A stretch of 64,000 nucleotides of DNA from Dictyobacter aurantiacus (GTDB lineage: Bacteria; Chloroflexota; Ktedonobacteria; Ktedonobacterales; Ktedonobacteraceae). The notes beneath the pieces were generated by a model. The model saw nothing but the letters and a program-made list of their open reading frames with translations. It did no database searches and had not been told where the DNA came from. Shown here piece by piece: positions 27,417 to 36,408 of this stretch. The position numbers were made by a program, and so were the translations under genes. The DNA lies in contig NZ_BIFQ01000001.1 of assembly GCF_003967515.1 (NCBI RefSeq), forward strand, positions 3,100,001 through 3,164,000, in the 5' to 3' direction. Within the stretch, counting starts at the first letter, position 1. Each line of letters begins with the position of its first letter.

Positions 27417-28964
27417 GTGTTTAAATTTTGGCGTACGGCAGTTTCTGCCGTGGCTCTGGGATCCGTGCTGGTAAGCGGCGCTGTTGTAGCGAACGTATCC
27501 GCTAAATCGGCGGACGTGAATCCCCAGGCCCAGACACAAACCACTACACCAATTCAGCACGTGGTGGTAATTTTTCAAGAGAATGTATCATTTGATCATT
27601 ACTTTGGTACTTACCCTAATGCCACGAACCCTGCAGGAGAGCCTGCTTTTTATGCCGCTAAAAACACGCCATCGGTAAATGGTTTAACGGCTGGTCTGCT
27701 GACGAACAATCCTAATGCCGCCAATCCACAGCGCCTGGATCGCTCACAGGCCGTGACCTGCGACCAGGATCATGCGTATACAGATGAGCAGAAGGCGTTT
27801 GATCATGGCCTGATGGATAAGTTTGTGGAGTCCGCCAGCGGTGGCAGCTGTGCAGACAAATCTATTGTGATGGATTATTATGATGGCAATACCGTCACCG
27901 GCCTGTGGAATTACGCTCAGAACTTTGCGATGAACGATAATTCCTTTGGCACTACCTTTGGTCCTTCGACCCCTGGCGCGCTGAACCTGGTTTCCGGTCA
28001 GACCCATGGTACGACGCCCGCGAACTTTGGCTATCCTGGTTATCCAGTGGCCTCGAATGGCACCCTGCTCAACGATATTGATCCAGCCTATGACGATTGT
28101 TCCGCTAAGGGCACGACCGTTGCTATGTCTGGTAAAAACGTTGGTGATCTGCTCAATGCCAAAAACGTGACCTGGGGCTGGTTCGAGGGTGGCTTCGCGC
28201 CATCGTCCACTACGAATGGACAGGCCGCCTGTGCCACCTCTCATGCCAATATTGCTGGCAAAACCTCAAAGGATTATATTCCGCACCATGAGCCGTTCCA
28301 GTATTACCAGTCGACCGCCAATCCTCACCACCTGGCTCCGACCTCGACGGCGATGATTGGTAAGACCGACCAGGCCAACCACCAGTACGACCTGACCAAC
28401 TTCTGGTCAGCCGCCAACGCTGGTAACATGCCAGCGGTAAGCTTCCTGAAGGCCAGCGCTTACCAGGACGGCCATGCCGGCTACTCTGATCCCCTGGATG
28501 AGCAGCACTTCGTGGTTGATACCATCAACCGCCTGCAGAAGCTGCCTACCTGGAAGAATACCGCGGTCGTCATTTCTTATGATGACTCGGATGGCTGGTA
28601 TGATCACGTCATGTCTCCGATCATCAACCAGTCGAATGATCCCAACGATGCTCTGACTGGCCCTGGACAGTGTGGCACAGCCAAGGCTGGCGCTTACTCC
28701 GGCCGCTGTGGATATGGCCCACGCCTGCCTCTGATGGTCATCTCACCATATGCCAAACAGAATTATGTTGACAATACCATGACGGACCAGAGCTCGGTCC
28801 TGAAGTTCATCGAGGACAACTGGCAGCTGGGCCGTATCGGTGATCAGTCCTTCGACGCCATCGCCGGTAGCATGACGAACATGTTCGATTTCTCTCATCC
28901 TGAGGGAGAAGGAAACCACACACTGTTCCTTGATCCACAGACAGGCGAGCCCACACATCGCTAG
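27417..28964 (+). CDS. Secreted phospholipase C/acid phosphatase-like phosphoesterase
   Basis: A 515-residue secreted protein of the alkaline-phosphatase-fold phosphoesterase family (PF04185), which holds bacterial phospholipases C and acid phosphatase AcpA. A signal peptide covers about residues 1-30. Core motifs: HVVVIFQENVSFDHYFGTYP (metal ligands, about 43-62), FGPSTPGALNLVSGQTHG with the probable nucleophile Ser, ISYDDSDGWYDHV (metal ligands) and GYGPRLPLMVISPYAK. The start is GTG at 27417, supported by AGAGGGG nine bases upstream. It is monocistronic, with a strong terminator after it. Confidence 0.88.
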   Translation: MFKFWRTAVSAVALGSVLVSGAVVANVSAKSADVNPQAQTQTTTPIQHVVVIFQENVSFDHYFGTYPNATNPAGEPAFYAAKNTPSVNGLTAGLLTNNPNAANPQRLDRSQAVTCDQDHAYTDEQKAFDHGLMDKFVESASGGSCADKSIVMDYYDGNTVTGLWNYAQNFAMNDNSFGTTFGPSTPGALNLVSGQTHGTTPANFGYPGYPVASNGTLLNDIDPAYDDCSAKGTTVAMSGKNVGDLLNAKNVTWGWFEGGFAPSSTTNGQAACATSHANIAGKTSKDYIPHHEPFQYYQSTANPHHLAPTSTAMIGKTDQANHQYDLTNFWSAANAGNMPAVSFLKASAYQDGHAGYSDPLDEQHFVVDTINRLQKLPTWKNTAVVISYDDSDGWYDHVMSPIINQSNDPNDALTGPGQCGTAKAGAYSGRCGYGPRLPLMVISPYAKQNYVDNTMTDQSSVLKFIEDNWQLGRIGDQSFDAIAGSMTNMFDFSHPEGEGNHTLFLDPQTGEPTHR

Positions 28965-28991
28965 CATAGCGTTATATATCCGCTCTATCAG

Positions 28992-29028
28992 AGTCATGCC
29001 CCTCAATTTCTGAGGGGCATGACTTTTT
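28992..29028 (+). terminator. Intrinsic terminator
   Basis: Perfect 14-bp stem AGTCATGCCCCTCA (28992-29005) with 29011-29024, loop ATTTC, and a T run to 29028. Confidence 0.92.
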
Positions 29029-29036
29029 ATGCACCG

Positions 29037-29094
29037 TTTTATGAATGAGTGCTGCAGGGTCGCATTCGCGACCCTGCAGCACTCATTCATAAAA
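29037..29094. repeat. Long perfect palindrome P10, overlapping the ogt stop
   Basis: Arms 29037-29063 and 29068-29094 pair over 27 bp, loop ATTC, apex GGTCGC-ATTC-GCGACC. The right arm contains the last two codons and stop of the leftward ogt gene, so this element has supplied coding sequence. Confidence 0.92.
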
Positions 29095-29593
29095 TGATTC
29101 CCTGTTCGTGTTGGAGGAGCCAGTGTTTGCGCTGCAGGCCACCGGCGTAGCCTGTGAGCGAGGCGTTGGCTCCGATGACGCGGTGACAGGGCAAGACGAT
29201 GGCGATTGGATTGAGGGCGTTGGCGGCCCCGACGGCGCGCGAGGCTGTCGGCTTGCCTAACCGGGTAGCCAGTTGACCATAGGTAGTAGTGGTACCGGCG
29301 GGAATGGCACGCAGGGCGGACCAGACCTGCTGTTGAAAGGTCGTCCCCCCGGTATTAACCGGAATAGCGTCCAGGCAGCGATAATCGCCCGCGAAATACG
29401 CGCGAAGCTGGCTGCTAACGCCACAGGGATCTGACGCGCGTGTCAGCTGGAACTCTCCGTAGCGTTTGCGCAACAGGGTCATCATACGCGACTCATAATC
29501 GGTGTAATCAAGTGAGCACAACTGATCTCCATCCACCACCAGCACAATGGTTCCGATTGGCGAATCGATTGTATCGTAGCATAGTTCTTTCAT
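29087..29593 (-). CDS. ogt: Methylated-DNA-protein cysteine methyltransferase
   Basis: A 168-residue O6-alkylguanine-DNA alkyltransferase. The acceptor Cys lies in IVLPCHRVIGAN; helix-turn-helix region YGQLATRLGKPTASRAVGAA and C-terminal GYAGGLQRKHWLLQHE are typical. It repairs O6-methylguanine by transferring the methyl group to itself. ATG 29593 has GGGGTAGGTG before it; GTG two codons upstream is the alternative. Its last residues are encoded in palindrome P10. Confidence 0.95.
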   Translation of the reverse strand: MKELCYDTIDSPIGTIVLVVDGDQLCSLDYTDYESRMMTLLRKRYGEFQLTRASDPCGVSSQLRAYFAGDYRCLDAIPVNTGGTTFQQQVWSALRAIPAGTTTTYGQLATRLGKPTASRAVGAANALNPIAIVLPCHRVIGANASLTGYAGGLQRKHWLLQHEQGIIL

Positions 29594-29833
29594 CTTCACC
29601 TACCCCTTTCAATTAAAGAGTTTGCCACCAACAATCATACTCCTCTTAAGCATCGGAGGCTAGCGTATCGCGGACATGATTCGGAGCTGGTATGCGCATT
29701 CTTCCTCACGATAATGGTGCAGCTTTTTTGTCGATGTGAAGGCGCAGGTGCTATGCTTAATGGGATTAGAGCCACAAGGGCAATAATGAGAAATTACTGG
29801 CATGTGAGAGCCGTATTATGAGAGGAGTGCGTT

Positions 29834-30859
29834 ATGTTGCCATGGTCCGCACCGTTGAGCGGGCGCTTTGATGAAGTCGTATTTGAGAGCGAGGTCCTCA
29901 AGGACAATCCACTGCATGATCCTTATCAGCGCCCATTATGGATTTACCTGCCACCCGGCTATGACGAGGAGCCAGAACGGCGCTACCCCTCGGTGTACAT
30001 GATCCAGGGGTTGACAGGGCAACTGGATATGTGGCGCAACCGTTCCGCGTTTCGCAAGAACTTTCCTGAACTGGCCGATGAGCTTTTCGCGAGCAAAGAG
30101 GCGCCACCCTGTATTATCGTGTGGGTAGACTGCTGGACCTCGTATGGGGGAAGCCAGTTTGTGGACTCGCCGGCGACTGGGAGATACCATACATACCTGT
30201 GCGATGAGATTGTGCCCTGGGTGGATGCGCACTATCGTACGCTACCGGCGCGCGAGCATCGCGGCATCGCCGGTAAATCGAGCGGTGGCTATGGCGCGAT
30301 GATCACACCCATGTTGCGCCCCGATCTGTGGGGCGGTCTGGCCACCCATGCCGGAGACGCGTTGTTCGAGATGTGCTATCTTCCAGATTTCCGTCACTCC
30401 ATCCGTACCCTGCAGAGCCGCTATGATGGTTCCTATGAAAAGTTCTGGCAGAGCTTCCGCAGCCGCGTGCCATTTACCCAGTCCGGTGACGAAGCGCCTA
30501 TGAACGACTGGTGTATGGCCGCCTGCTACTCGGCCGATCCCGATGGCACCGTGCGGTTGCCCTATGATCTGCAAACCGGTGAACTGATCCCCGAGGTATG
30601 GGAGCGCTGGCTGGCCTGGGACCCCGTGCGTATGGCGCCCAAACACGCGGAATCCCTGCGCAACATGAAGGCGATCTATATCGATGCTGGCAATCGCGAC
30701 CAGTACTATCTGGATCTGGGAGCCAGGGCCTTCTACAACGTTCTGAAGCGGCTTGGCGTAAACGAGGTTTTCTTCGAGTTGTTTGATGGCACACATTCCG
30801 CCATCGAGTACCGCTATCCGATCAGCCTGAAATACCTGGCCGAGCGTCTGGCCCCCTGA
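29834..30859 (+). CDS. Putative esterase (esterase D/enterochelin esterase-like)
   Basis: A 341-residue alpha/beta hydrolase of the 'putative esterase' group (PF00756). RPLWIYLPPGYDEEPERRYPSVYMIQG opens the fold, the nucleophile Ser is in IAGKSSGGYGAM (about residue 153), and His is in DGTHSAIEYRYP near residue 322; the acid is probably Asp in YIDAGNRDQYYLDL. No signal peptide, so cytosolic. Substrate unknown. ATG 29834 follows GAGGAGTGCGTT. The TetR gene downstream may regulate it, although the operator pair lies after this gene. Confidence 0.85.
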   Translation: MLPWSAPLSGRFDEVVFESEVLKDNPLHDPYQRPLWIYLPPGYDEEPERRYPSVYMIQGLTGQLDMWRNRSAFRKNFPELADELFASKEAPPCIIVWVDCWTSYGGSQFVDSPATGRYHTYLCDEIVPWVDAHYRTLPAREHRGIAGKSSGGYGAMITPMLRPDLWGGLATHAGDALFEMCYLPDFRHSIRTLQSRYDGSYEKFWQSFRSRVPFTQSGDEAPMNDWCMAACYSADPDGTVRLPYDLQTGELIPEVWERWLAWDPVRMAPKHAESLRNMKAIYIDAGNRDQYYLDLGARAFYNVLKRLGVNEVFFELFDGTHSAIEYRYPISLKYLAERLAP

Positions 30860-30874
30860 TACCTCCTTGACGAA

Positions 30875-30912
30875 TGACCAGCAGTCATCTATGATTAAGT
30901 GACTGATGGTCA
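30875..30912. promoter_or_regulatory. Paired TetR-type operators
   Basis: Two TGAC-N5-GTCA sites, TGACCAGCAGTCA (30875-30887) and TGACTGATGGTCA (30900-30912), are inverted copies of each other with one mismatch, centres 25 nt apart. They lie 40 nt before the TetR gene, which fits autoregulation. Confidence 0.75.
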
Positions 30913-30952
30913 TTTATTATGTATGGAATAACAAGGTTGAGGGAGAAGAGAG

Positions 30953-31630
30953 ATGGGATCGTTAGAGGGACGGCGGCGCGCTGTCCATGATGTACAGAAA
31001 GAGGAGCGGCGCCAGGCGATACTGGAGCAAGCCTGGCAGTTGTTTTTAGAGCACGGGTATGAGGCGTTGACGATGAGTGAGATCGCGGCCGCCACCGGTC
31101 TGGCTAAAGGAACTCTTTTCCTCTACTTTAAGACCAAGGAGACACTGTTTTTAACCCTGGTGGAGCAGCAACTGGATATCTTTTTTGCCCAGCTCAATAT
31201 ACGCCTGGAGGAGGCGCGATCCACGGTAACTAGCGCAGGCGTGGCGCGGCTGATCTGTGATGTACTGGTAGCCCATCCGGGCCTGACACGCCTGTTGTCG
31301 ATCGTTCACACTATTCTGGAGCAGCACATACCCCTTGAGACTGCCCTCCACTTTAAGCAGATGCTGCTCCAGCATTTTCAACAGACAGGTAGTTTGCTGG
31401 AGGGTATATTGCCCTTTTTGCCTGCCGGAGAAGGCGCGCATGTCTTGCTGCAGGCTTATGCCCTGGCGTTAGGTGTCTGGCAGATCTCCGATCCTGCTCC
31501 AATTGTGCGGCAGGTTCTGGATAGCCAACCGGCGTTGCAGCCATTCGACGTGCAGTTCGCTCCTGAGTTTACGGCTGCCCTGCAGGCGCTTTTAAACGGC
31601 CTGGAGCAGGCCGTTCGGAAGATGGATTGA
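30953..31630 (+). CDS. TetR/AcrR family transcriptional regulator
   Basis: A 225-residue regulator. The DNA-binding helix-turn-helix is at about residues 20-65: RRQAILEQAWQLFLEHGYEA, then TMSEIAAATGLAKGTLFLYF and KTKETLF, the classic TetR N-terminus. The C-terminal ligand domain is diverged. ATG 30953 follows GGGAGAAGAGAG. The paired TGAC-N5-GTCA operators just upstream suggest self-repression. No efflux pump lies next to it; the esterase before it is a possible target. Confidence 0.92.
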   Translation: MGSLEGRRRAVHDVQKEERRQAILEQAWQLFLEHGYEALTMSEIAAATGLAKGTLFLYFKTKETLFLTLVEQQLDIFFAQLNIRLEEARSTVTSAGVARLICDVLVAHPGLTRLLSIVHTILEQHIPLETALHFKQMLLQHFQQTGSLLEGILPFLPAGEGAHVLLQAYALALGVWQISDPAPIVRQVLDSQPALQPFDVQFAPEFTAALQALLNGLEQAVRKMD

Positions 31631-31670
31631 TGGGAGCTTTGTGACTGCACATGAATCATACTGCACATGA

Positions 31671-31737
31671 ATCATATATAACACAGGCATCGGGGGGGCA
31701 ACCGCACCCCCAATGCCTGTGTTATATATGATTTTTT
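31671..31737 (+). terminator. Long palindrome P11 with T run
   Basis: Arms 31671-31699 and 31704-31732 form a 29-bp stem with two mismatches and loop AACC, followed by TTTTTT. It lies 40 nt after the TetR stop and so should terminate it. A 16-nt direct repeat (CTGCACATGAATCATA) abuts its left arm. Confidence 0.85.
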
Positions 31738-31755
31738 GATTATGTGGTGCCGAGT

Positions 31756-32709
31756 TTAGAGGTTGCGTACGCTGGGGTGATAGGAGCGCCATTTGCCGTA
31801 GCCGAGTTTGGCGTAGAAGTCGGTCAGCTCGACCCAGTCGATAAAGCAGTTGGTGACGCCGCGCTCTTTCAGTATTTCGGATGCCCCCGCTACCAGTGCG
31901 ATGCCGATGCCGCGTCCGCGCTCGCTTTCCGCGACGCCCACGGCGCTCATCGCGCCCCCGTTTTCTCCCATCAGATTCTGCCAGATCAGATCGGTGCGTT
32001 CGGGATGTGACTGGGCCGTCGAGTACATAATCAGCGTACCCAGAATGCGGCCATCTTCATCCCGCGCCACTAGCAAGTCACGATAGTCACCCAGGTCGGC
32101 GCACAGCTCATATTGAGGGAGCCAGTTGGCGAAATTTTTGGCCTCGAAGGCCAGCACATCCGTCACGTTCTGGCTCTGCGCGCTGGCAATAGTGATCTTT
32201 TCTTTCTGCAGCCGCTGGATGACGCGCTCGGGAGTCTGGTAGTTGGAGAGGTCCTGGGACAGGTCGTAGACTGTGCTGGAGAGGTCCCAACCGCGACTCT
32301 TAAAGAAGACCACGGCACCGGGAAGGTTATCGGGCGCCCCGCACCAGAAGCGTGGGCTGACGCTACCCAGTCGTGCCGATTGCAGGTCCTGCGAGCGGAA
32401 ATGCTCCATAGCGGCCTCATGCAGCGCGGTGCCAATACCCTGTCGCTGCATATCAGGATGAATCAGCAGTGCCAGCAACTGGCCTACTTTTTCTGTTCCA
32501 TAAGAGCGTTTCAACGTGGCAACAAAGCCAACGATCTTACCGTTGATGCGGGCCACAAAATGCTGCGGTTCGTTGCCATTGAGCACTTTTTGCAGGCGCT
32601 CCTGCGTCAGGGGCCATTCCGAAGAGAGGGAAGCTTGCCAGAGCGCGTAGACATCCGCAGCATCGCGGTTCGCGTCGTAAGGCTGAATATGTTCAGTTGT
32701 GACTTGCAT
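31756..32709 (-). CDS. Tandem GNAT-family acetyltransferase
   Basis: A 317-residue protein with two GNAT folds in one chain. The first (about residues 1-150) has the acetyl-CoA loop RQGIGTALHEAAMEHF; the second (about 175-317) has RGRGIGIALVAGASEIL. The N-terminal copy is followed by LGSVSPRFWCGAPDNLPGAV. Substrate is unknown; its place 37 nt after nagZ suggests an amino-sugar or peptide product. ATG 32709 (MQVTTEH) follows TAGGATACGC. Confidence 0.85.
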   Translation of the reverse strand: MQVTTEHIQPYDANRDAADVYALWQASLSSEWPLTQERLQKVLNGNEPQHFVARINGKIVGFVATLKRSYGTEKVGQLLALLIHPDMQRQGIGTALHEAAMEHFRSQDLQSARLGSVSPRFWCGAPDNLPGAVVFFKSRGWDLSSTVYDLSQDLSNYQTPERVIQRLQKEKITIASAQSQNVTDVLAFEAKNFANWLPQYELCADLGDYRDLLVARDEDGRILGTLIMYSTAQSHPERTDLIWQNLMGENGGAMSAVGVAESERGRGIGIALVAGASEILKERGVTNCFIDWVELTDFYAKLGYGKWRSYHPSVRNL

Positions 32710-32746
32710 TTCGCGTATCCTATCTAACAGTGATCCAAGCAGCAGA

Positions 32747-34372
32747 TTACGAAGACAGAGAGTATATGCCTGGGATGCTAACAGGGAGTTTTCCCTGCGC
32801 GGCGACCTCGCCGAAGAGCACGCTGGCTGCCGCGCGTAAGGCGGGCGGTGTGCATTCATACGTCACCAGATACGTCCCCAGCTGTGGCATCGCCAACAAA
32901 TCGTATGGATTGTATACAGCCAGCCCGATGGTTGGTTTTCCGTATTGCAGCACGTGTCGGACAAACTCACCCTGGTAGTGATCCAGATTTGCATTTACTG
33001 TTACTACTATAATCATAGCAAAATCACTCACCCGTTGGTCAATCCCCCGCATGCTTTCCGTGGCATTTTCCGCCGTCACCACCACGCTCTCGATATTGGC
33101 GTGTCGCTGGCGCAGTTCGCTGACAAACGACTCGGTGGCCTGCGTTTTGTCGGCCGCGAAGGTATAGCTGGAAGGCTGCAGGATCGTCACCAGCAGGTGT
33201 TGCTCGGGAGCCAGGGCCAGGGGCAGGAGCTGTGGTGTATCGCGTACTATGGTGGTAGAGAGCGCGTAGGCGCGGTCACGCAGTGCCAGATGGTCCGGCT
33301 GACCAATGATGGTTAACTGATCCTTCGTGGGTAGCGTATCCCAGGATAGCATACGAGCTTTCAGGCGTAAAACACGTTCACAGGACTCCTGAATGGCCTG
33401 CGGCGTTATCTCACCCGTCTCCAGAGCCTGCATAGTAGCTTCGATGCCGCCTTTCTGGCGCGTGTATTGATGGGAGATCAGGATCAGATCGTTGCCAGCC
33501 TGCAGGGCCATGACGGCGCCGCGTTCAACGCCGATCGTTTCAGCGACGGCATTCATCTCCATGCAATCGGTAATGATCAGGCCCTGATAGCCAAGTTTGT
33601 GGCGCAACAGTTCGCGTACAATTGCTGGCGACACCGTGGCGGGCAGCATCCCATTGGCCGGCATCAGGGCGGGTAGATAGAGATGGCCGATCATGATGCT
33701 ATCGGCTCCCGCTTTGATCCCTGCCTGGAACGGGATGAGCTCCAGGTTCTCCAAACGTTCGAGGGTGTAGGGAAGACTGGGCAGGGCCAGGTGAGAATCA
33801 ATGGCGGTATCACCATGGCCGGGGAAGTGTTTCAGGCTGGTAATTACCCCAGTATCCCGGTAGCCCTCGACCATCGCCGCCACGTGGCGGGCCACGCGCT
33901 GTGGATCTTCTCCGAATGAGCGTGTGCCGATGACCGGGTTGGCTGGATTGTTATTGACATCGGCGACCGGGGCCAGGTTCATATTGATGCCCAGCGCCTT
34001 CATCTCACGGCCCGTGGCCTGGGCGATCTCACGCGTCAAATCTGGCGCATCGATGGCCCCCAGGGTCATGTTGCCAGGAAAAATGGTGGTGCTATCGCCA
34101 AAGCGGCGCACCATGCCGTTCTCCTGATCGATGCTGATCAAGAGGGGATAGCGATGGCCGGCCTCGCGAGCGATCTGCTGTAGAGATTGTGTCAGCTCTT
34201 GAATTTGCTGGATATCCTGCAGGTTGCGTTTGAATAAGACGATGCCACCTACATGGTAGCGCTGGATCAGCTCTTTGATCTCGGGTGTTACTGTCAGGCC
34301 GGGCAGTCCAGCGACAAATAGCTGGCCGATCTGTTCTTCCAGGGTTAAACCTTCGGTAAGATACTGTTGCAT
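32747..34372 (-). CDS. nagZ: Beta-N-acetylhexosaminidase, GH3
   Basis: A 541-residue glycoside hydrolase family 3 enzyme with no signal peptide, so cytosolic. The catalytic loop KHFPGHGDTAIDSH carries the His/Asp acid-base pair special to NagZ-type enzymes, and the nucleophile Asp is in LIITDCMEMNAV. A C-terminal domain (about 370-541) makes it longer than Gram-negative NagZ, as in Bacillus NagZ. It releases GlcNAc from muropeptides or chito-oligosaccharides, feeding the kinase, MurQ and NagA of this cluster. Confidence 0.92.
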   Translation of the reverse strand: MQQYLTEGLTLEEQIGQLFVAGLPGLTVTPEIKELIQRYHVGGIVLFKRNLQDIQQIQELTQSLQQIAREAGHRYPLLISIDQENGMVRRFGDSTTIFPGNMTLGAIDAPDLTREIAQATGREMKALGINMNLAPVADVNNNPANPVIGTRSFGEDPQRVARHVAAMVEGYRDTGVITSLKHFPGHGDTAIDSHLALPSLPYTLERLENLELIPFQAGIKAGADSIMIGHLYLPALMPANGMLPATVSPAIVRELLRHKLGYQGLIITDCMEMNAVAETIGVERGAVMALQAGNDLILISHQYTRQKGGIEATMQALETGEITPQAIQESCERVLRLKARMLSWDTLPTKDQLTIIGQPDHLALRDRAYALSTTIVRDTPQLLPLALAPEQHLLVTILQPSSYTFAADKTQATESFVSELRQRHANIESVVVTAENATESMRGIDQRVSDFAMIIVVTVNANLDHYQGEFVRHVLQYGKPTIGLAVYNPYDLLAMPQLGTYLVTYECTPPALRAAASVLFGEVAAQGKLPVSIPGIYSLSS

Positions 34373-34394
34373 TGTGTGCTTCTTTCTTCCCTGT

Positions 34395-35363
34395 CTATAC
34401 GCGAGTCCAGTGCTGGAAGCCGGTCAGGTGGATAATTGTGCGGGCCGCGCTGAGGGCTGGCTGCTCGATCTGCACTACCGGGTCCAGGGGTTGTACGCTG
34501 GCTAGTTGTTTTAGGAAGCGGTTCTGGAAACTGGCTTCGTTCAGCAATAAGCCGCCGCCCAGCGCCAGGGGTAGGGCTTGCCGGGGGGTAAAATCGAGTT
34601 TGGCGGCGACCGTTTTCACTACCAGTACCAGTTCGGCAATGGCGTTTTGTACCAGCGCGGCCGCGATCGCGTCTCCGTCCCGTTCGGCCTGCAGGACACA
34701 GGTCGAGAGGCGGGCGATCTTCGACTTATCCTCGCTGAAATAGACGGCGCCGATCAGTTCCTCCGCATTTGTGAGCTCCCAGGTCTGTAAGATACGTTCC
34801 AGAAGAATGGTTTGGGGCGCGCGCCCGTCGGAGGCGCGTACGGCGGCCTGCAGGGCCTGGATGCCCAGGGCATAGCCGCTGCCCTCGTCGCCCAGCAGAT
34901 GACCCCAGCCTCCAGCGCGGCTGGTCAGGCTGTGGGCGTTGCGGCCCAGCGCGATCGAGCCAGTTCCGGCGATCACTACCACGCCAACCGCGTCCGGCAG
35001 TACGCTTAATCCCAGTTCCGCGTCATTGGTGAGATAGACTGTCCGGGCCAGATCTTGTAGCCGGGGCATCAGTGCGGCATGATCGGCTGGTCTATCGACC
35101 CCGGCAACTCCCAGCCATGCTTTTGAGATAGTGGTTTGCGGATCGAGGGCACTGAGCGCCTGTTGCGTCGCCGTATAAATATTGGAGACGGCGGTCGCCA
35201 GCCCTACGCCGGTATAATTCGCGCTACCGGCCAGGCCACGCCCGACCTCCTCACCCCGCTCATTCACCAGCACGGCCAGCGTTTTGCTGCCGCCACCATC
35301 TATCCCCAGATAATAAGACGCAGGCGATGTCGCCTGCGGAGAAGGATTATCGTTCGTCATCAT
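34395..35363 (-). CDS. N-acetylglucosamine/N-acetylmuramate kinase (BadF/BadG type)
   Basis: A 322-residue ASKHA-fold kinase of the BadF/BadG/BcrA family: phosphate-1 loop [17 protein letters not shown] (about 17-33), LTNDAELG, adenosine loop [15 protein letters not shown], and [16 protein letters not shown]. Members phosphorylate GlcNAc, and the clostridial MurK acts on MurNAc and GlcNAc. Its start overlaps the murQ stop by 4 nt, which points to MurNAc as a real substrate. Confidence 0.9.
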   Translation of the reverse strand: MMTNDNPSPQATSPASYYLGIDGGGSKTLAVLVNERGEEVGRGLAGSANYTGVGLATAVSNIYTATQQALSALDPQTTISKAWLGVAGVDRPADHAALMPRLQDLARTVYLTNDAELGLSVLPDAVGVVVIAGTGSIALGRNAHSLTSRAGGWGHLLGDEGSGYALGIQALQAAVRASDGRAPQTILLERILQTWELTNAEELIGAVYFSEDKSKIARLSTCVLQAERDGDAIAAALVQNAIAELVLVVKTVAAKLDFTPRQALPLALGGGLLLNEASFQNRFLKQLASVQPLDPVVQIEQPALSAARTIIHLTGFQHWTRV

Positions 35364-36292
35364 GACTGCATTGCCTCGAGCGTGTTTCGCAAATTGTGGT
35401 TGTGTGCCGCCAGCTGCGCCCTGGCAACGTCGGGTGAGACGTGCAGGCGACCGACTACGATCGCCGTCTTTGTCTCTCCCTGTGTTGAGCGCAACAGGGC
35501 AACGGCCTGAGCGCGATCCAGTCCCGTTGCCTGTTGCACGATACTGCTGGCCCGCTGTTCCAACTTATAATTTGTGGCCACCACGTCTACCATCAGATTG
35601 CCATAGGTCTTGCCCAGCAGCACCATCGTCCCCGTGCTGAGCATGTTCAGCACCATCTTCTGGGCGGTGCCGGACTTCAAGCGCGTCGAGCCCGTGATGG
35701 CCTCGGGACCCACCAGCGGTACGATGGCGATCTCCACTCGTCGTTCAAGGGGGGAATGCTGGTTGCAGGCCAGGCCGATGGTCAGGGCACCCTGGTTCTT
35801 CGCGTACTCGATGGCACCCAGTACGTAGGGAGTGCGACCGCTGGCCGCGATACCAACCACAGTATCCAGTTCCGTCAGCCGCAGGTGTTCCAGTTCCGCT
35901 CGACCGGCGGCGGGATTATCCTCGGCATCTTCAACCGCGCTGGCGGTGGCGATGGGACCACCCGCGATCAGGCCGACGATCTGTTCTGGCGAGGTGCCAA
36001 AGGTGGGGGGACATTCCGAGGCATCCAGGATGCCCAGGCGACCAGAGGTGCCCGCGCCGATATAGATCAGGCGTCCTCCCTGGCTCATGCGGTCCGCGAT
36101 CGCCTCGATGGCCCGCGCGACTTCTGGCAGCACCAGTTCAACGGCCCGCGCCACCTTCGCGTCCTCCGCGTTAAGGGCCTGTACAACCTCCAATGGACTC
36201 ATGCGATCGATGTCAGCGGTGGCTGGATTGCTTGTTTCCGTAGCCAGGGTGCTGATGGCTGGGGTTCCCTCTGTATGAGGTACATCAGACAT
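35360..36292 (-). CDS. murQ: N-acetylmuramic acid 6-phosphate etherase
   Basis: A 310-residue SIS-domain lyase that removes lactate from MurNAc-6-P to give GlcNAc-6-P. Signatures: [24 protein letters not shown] (about 77-100), [14 protein letters not shown], and [21 protein letters not shown]-terminal helical part has the UBA-like hairpin of MurQ. GAGAGGTGAGC precedes the ATG. Middle gene of murQ-kinase-nagZ-GNAT. Confidence 0.95.
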   Translation of the reverse strand: MSDVPHTEGTPAISTLATETSNPATADIDRMSPLEVVQALNAEDAKVARAVELVLPEVARAIEAIADRMSQGGRLIYIGAGTSGRLGILDASECPPTFGTSPEQIVGLIAGGPIATASAVEDAEDNPAAGRAELEHLRLTELDTVVGIAASGRTPYVLGAIEYAKNQGALTIGLACNQHSPLERRVEIAIVPLVGPEAITGSTRLKSGTAQKMVLNMLSTGTMVLLGKTYGNLMVDVVATNYKLEQRASSIVQQATGLDRAQAVALLRSTQGETKTAIVVGRLHVSPDVARAQLAAHNHNLRNTLEAMQS

Positions 36293-36408
36293 ATGCTCAC
36301 CTCTCTAGTTTCAGTACCCTCAACCGGGTCGAGAAAGAATGCTCATGCCTGCCGCCTCTGACGGACAGAGTATATTTCTCAAACTCGACAAGGTCAAGTG
36401 GAAATGCA

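Noticed and set aside
35534..36361. 275-residue open frame on the plus strand
   Set aside because: Antisense to murQ, whose motifs are complete.
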